A stretch of DNA of 64,000 nt, from contig NZ_MTSZ01000001.1 in the NCBI RefSeq assembly GCF_002118315.1, forward strand, positions 1,178,001 to 1,242,000, read 5' to 3'. The DNA comes from Kiloniella majae (lineage in GTDB: Bacteria > Pseudomonadota > Alphaproteobacteria > Kiloniellales > Kiloniellaceae). Position 1 is the stretch's first letter; each line of letters begins with the position of its first letter. Shown in pieces: positions 63,263 through 64,000 of the stretch. The notes beneath the pieces are model-generated. The model was not told the DNA's origin, made no database searches, and saw nothing but the letters and a program-made list of their open reading frames with translations. The position numbers were made by a program, and so were the translations under genes.

Positions 63263-64000
63263 ATGCCACCAAAGAACTGCGTTTCAAACGATTGGCACAA
63301 CAAAAGGAAAGGCTTTCTCTTTTTCTGTTTGAGTATTTTTATATCTCTTGCTTCAATAACAGAAACTTTAGCCGCTCCCAAAACTATCAAAATCGGTATT
63401 ACACACTTCCCCCCATTTTATGTTGTCGAACATGACCATCCCCTAAAGGGTCTTGGTCTGGATCTCATATCCGCCATGAACGATGCTCAGTCTGATTATA
63501 AATTCGAAGTTATTGAAGCGAGCCCACGCCGCCGCCACGATATGTTTCAAAAGGGGTTATATGACGTTTCCCTATTCGATCATTTAGATTGGGGCTGGAA
63601 TCCTGAAACCGTTGAGATCACCAAGGTTTATCTAAAGGGTGGAGAACGCTATATCAGTTCAAATAAAGCACAAGAAAAGCCAGACTTTTTCCAAAACATT
63701 TCGTCAAAAAAAATTGGCGCCATCCTTGGATACCATTACCGGTTCGCTGAATTTGAAACTGATCCACAGGAACTGAACAAACGCTTTGACATAAACCTGG
63801 TCGCCAATCAGGAACAAATCATCAAACAAGTCCTGTCAAACCGTATCGAAGTCGGTGTCATCTCTGAAACATTCCTGAAGAAATACCTGAGGGAAAACAA
63901 AGAAAATGCAGACAGGATTACGATCTCTGAAAATTACGATCAGGAATATAACTTTGTTGGCATTGTCAGAAAAAATGCCCCGATCTCGGCTCTAACCCTG
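63263..64000 (+). CDS. Periplasmic substrate-binding protein (SBP_bac_3 type), cut by window end
   Basis: At least 246 residues with no stop before the window edge. A basic N-terminus and hydrophobic stretch (GFLFFCLSIFISLASITE, cleavage near LAA) form a signal peptide. IKIGITHFPPFYVVEHDHPL, GLGLDLISAMNDAQ, FQKGLYDVSLFDHL and RYISSNKAQEK follow the periplasmic amino-acid-binding fold, the same broad family as the gene at 45188. ATG 63263 is the likely start; no clear ribosome binding site is seen. No transport partner is visible in the window. Confidence 0.8.
   Translation, partial: MPPKNCVSNDWHNKRKGFLFFCLSIFISLASITETLAAPKTIKIGITHFPPFYVVEHDHPLKGLGLDLISAMNDAQSDYKFEVIEASPRRRHDMFQKGLYDVSLFDHLDWGWNPETVEITKVYLKGGERYISSNKAQEKPDFFQNISSKKIGAILGYHYRFAEFETDPQELNKRFDINLVANQEQIIKQVLSNRIEVGVISETFLKKYLRENKENADRITISENYDQEYNFVGIVRKNAPISALTL

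Noticed and set aside
1-64000. CRISPR array, tRNA or rRNA genes, transposons, prophage
   Set aside because: No regularly spaced direct repeats of CRISPR type, no cloverleaf with a T-loop consensus, and no transposase, integrase or phage structural genes were recognised. A formal tRNA and IS scan could overturn this.

Overview
The window looks like chromosomal DNA of a moderately AT-rich, aerobic, Gram-negative alphaproteobacterium, most likely marine. Pointers are the MCE lipid transporter with an auxiliary lipoprotein, the PAS_5-type protein, several LIV-type and SBP_bac_3-type transport proteins, a long-chain beta-oxidation cluster with a FadE-type dehydrogenase, and many Lrp/AsnC, LysR, TetR and DMT-exporter genes. 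A Kiloniella/Terasakiella/Sneathiella-like member of the broad Rhodospirillales group is my guess; nothing in the window proves the genus. I see no rRNA, tRNA, CRISPR array, prophage, transposase or insertion sequence. TGA is used as an ordinary stop in many genes.

Layout. (1) 1-4 kb: a four-gene MCE phospholipid/hydrophobic-compound ABC transporter (STAS-MlaE, MlaF, MlaD, Tat-type lipoprotein), then a bestrophin-like channel. (2) 5-8.8 kb: marR and a divergent nitroreductase gene around three regularly spaced 12-bp operator-like sites, a DMT exporter, and a LysR/OsmC divergent pair. (3) 8.9-20.6 kb, all on the minus strand: soluble transhydrogenase sth behind a perfect FNR/FixK-type box, and a beta-oxidation cluster. 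Read 5' to 3', the cluster is an acyltransferase/hydrolase fusion, fadD, thiolase, hydroxyacyl-CoA dehydrogenase/enoyl-CoA hydratase and fadE. It covers activation to thiolysis, while Sth could rebalance the reducing equivalents. (4) 20.9-25.5 kb: sulfate activation (cysD, cysNC) and heptose genes (gmhB-like, gmhA). (5) 25.6-41.5 kb: accessory regulators, exporters and stand-alone enzymes. The standout is a 1008-residue kinase/M23/class-III-aminotransferase fusion divergent from an Lrp-type regulator.

(6) 41.7-43.9 kb: a complete-looking ovothiol synthase gene (ovoA) broken only by one in-frame TGA where a Trp codon would fit. (7) 44-50.9 kb: an Lrp/LysE pair behind a perfect 18-bp inverted repeat, a compact YnbA/YnbB/PlsC-like phospholipid operon, a LysR gene and two unrecognised small genes. 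(8) 51-56.6 kb: a full LIV-type ABC transporter operon (livK-H-M-G-F) ending in a coupled formamidase-like hydrolase. (9) 57-64 kb: a DEAD-box RNA helicase with a long leader, a PAS protein, a GST, the ribosome-rescue hydrolase arfB, an AsnC/azlCD branched-chain amino acid export locus, and a periplasmic binding protein cut by the window end.

Starts were moved inward from the longest reading frame where a Shine-Dalgarno sequence, a signal peptide or the usual family length supported it. All functional names rest on motif recognition by eye, not on searches.
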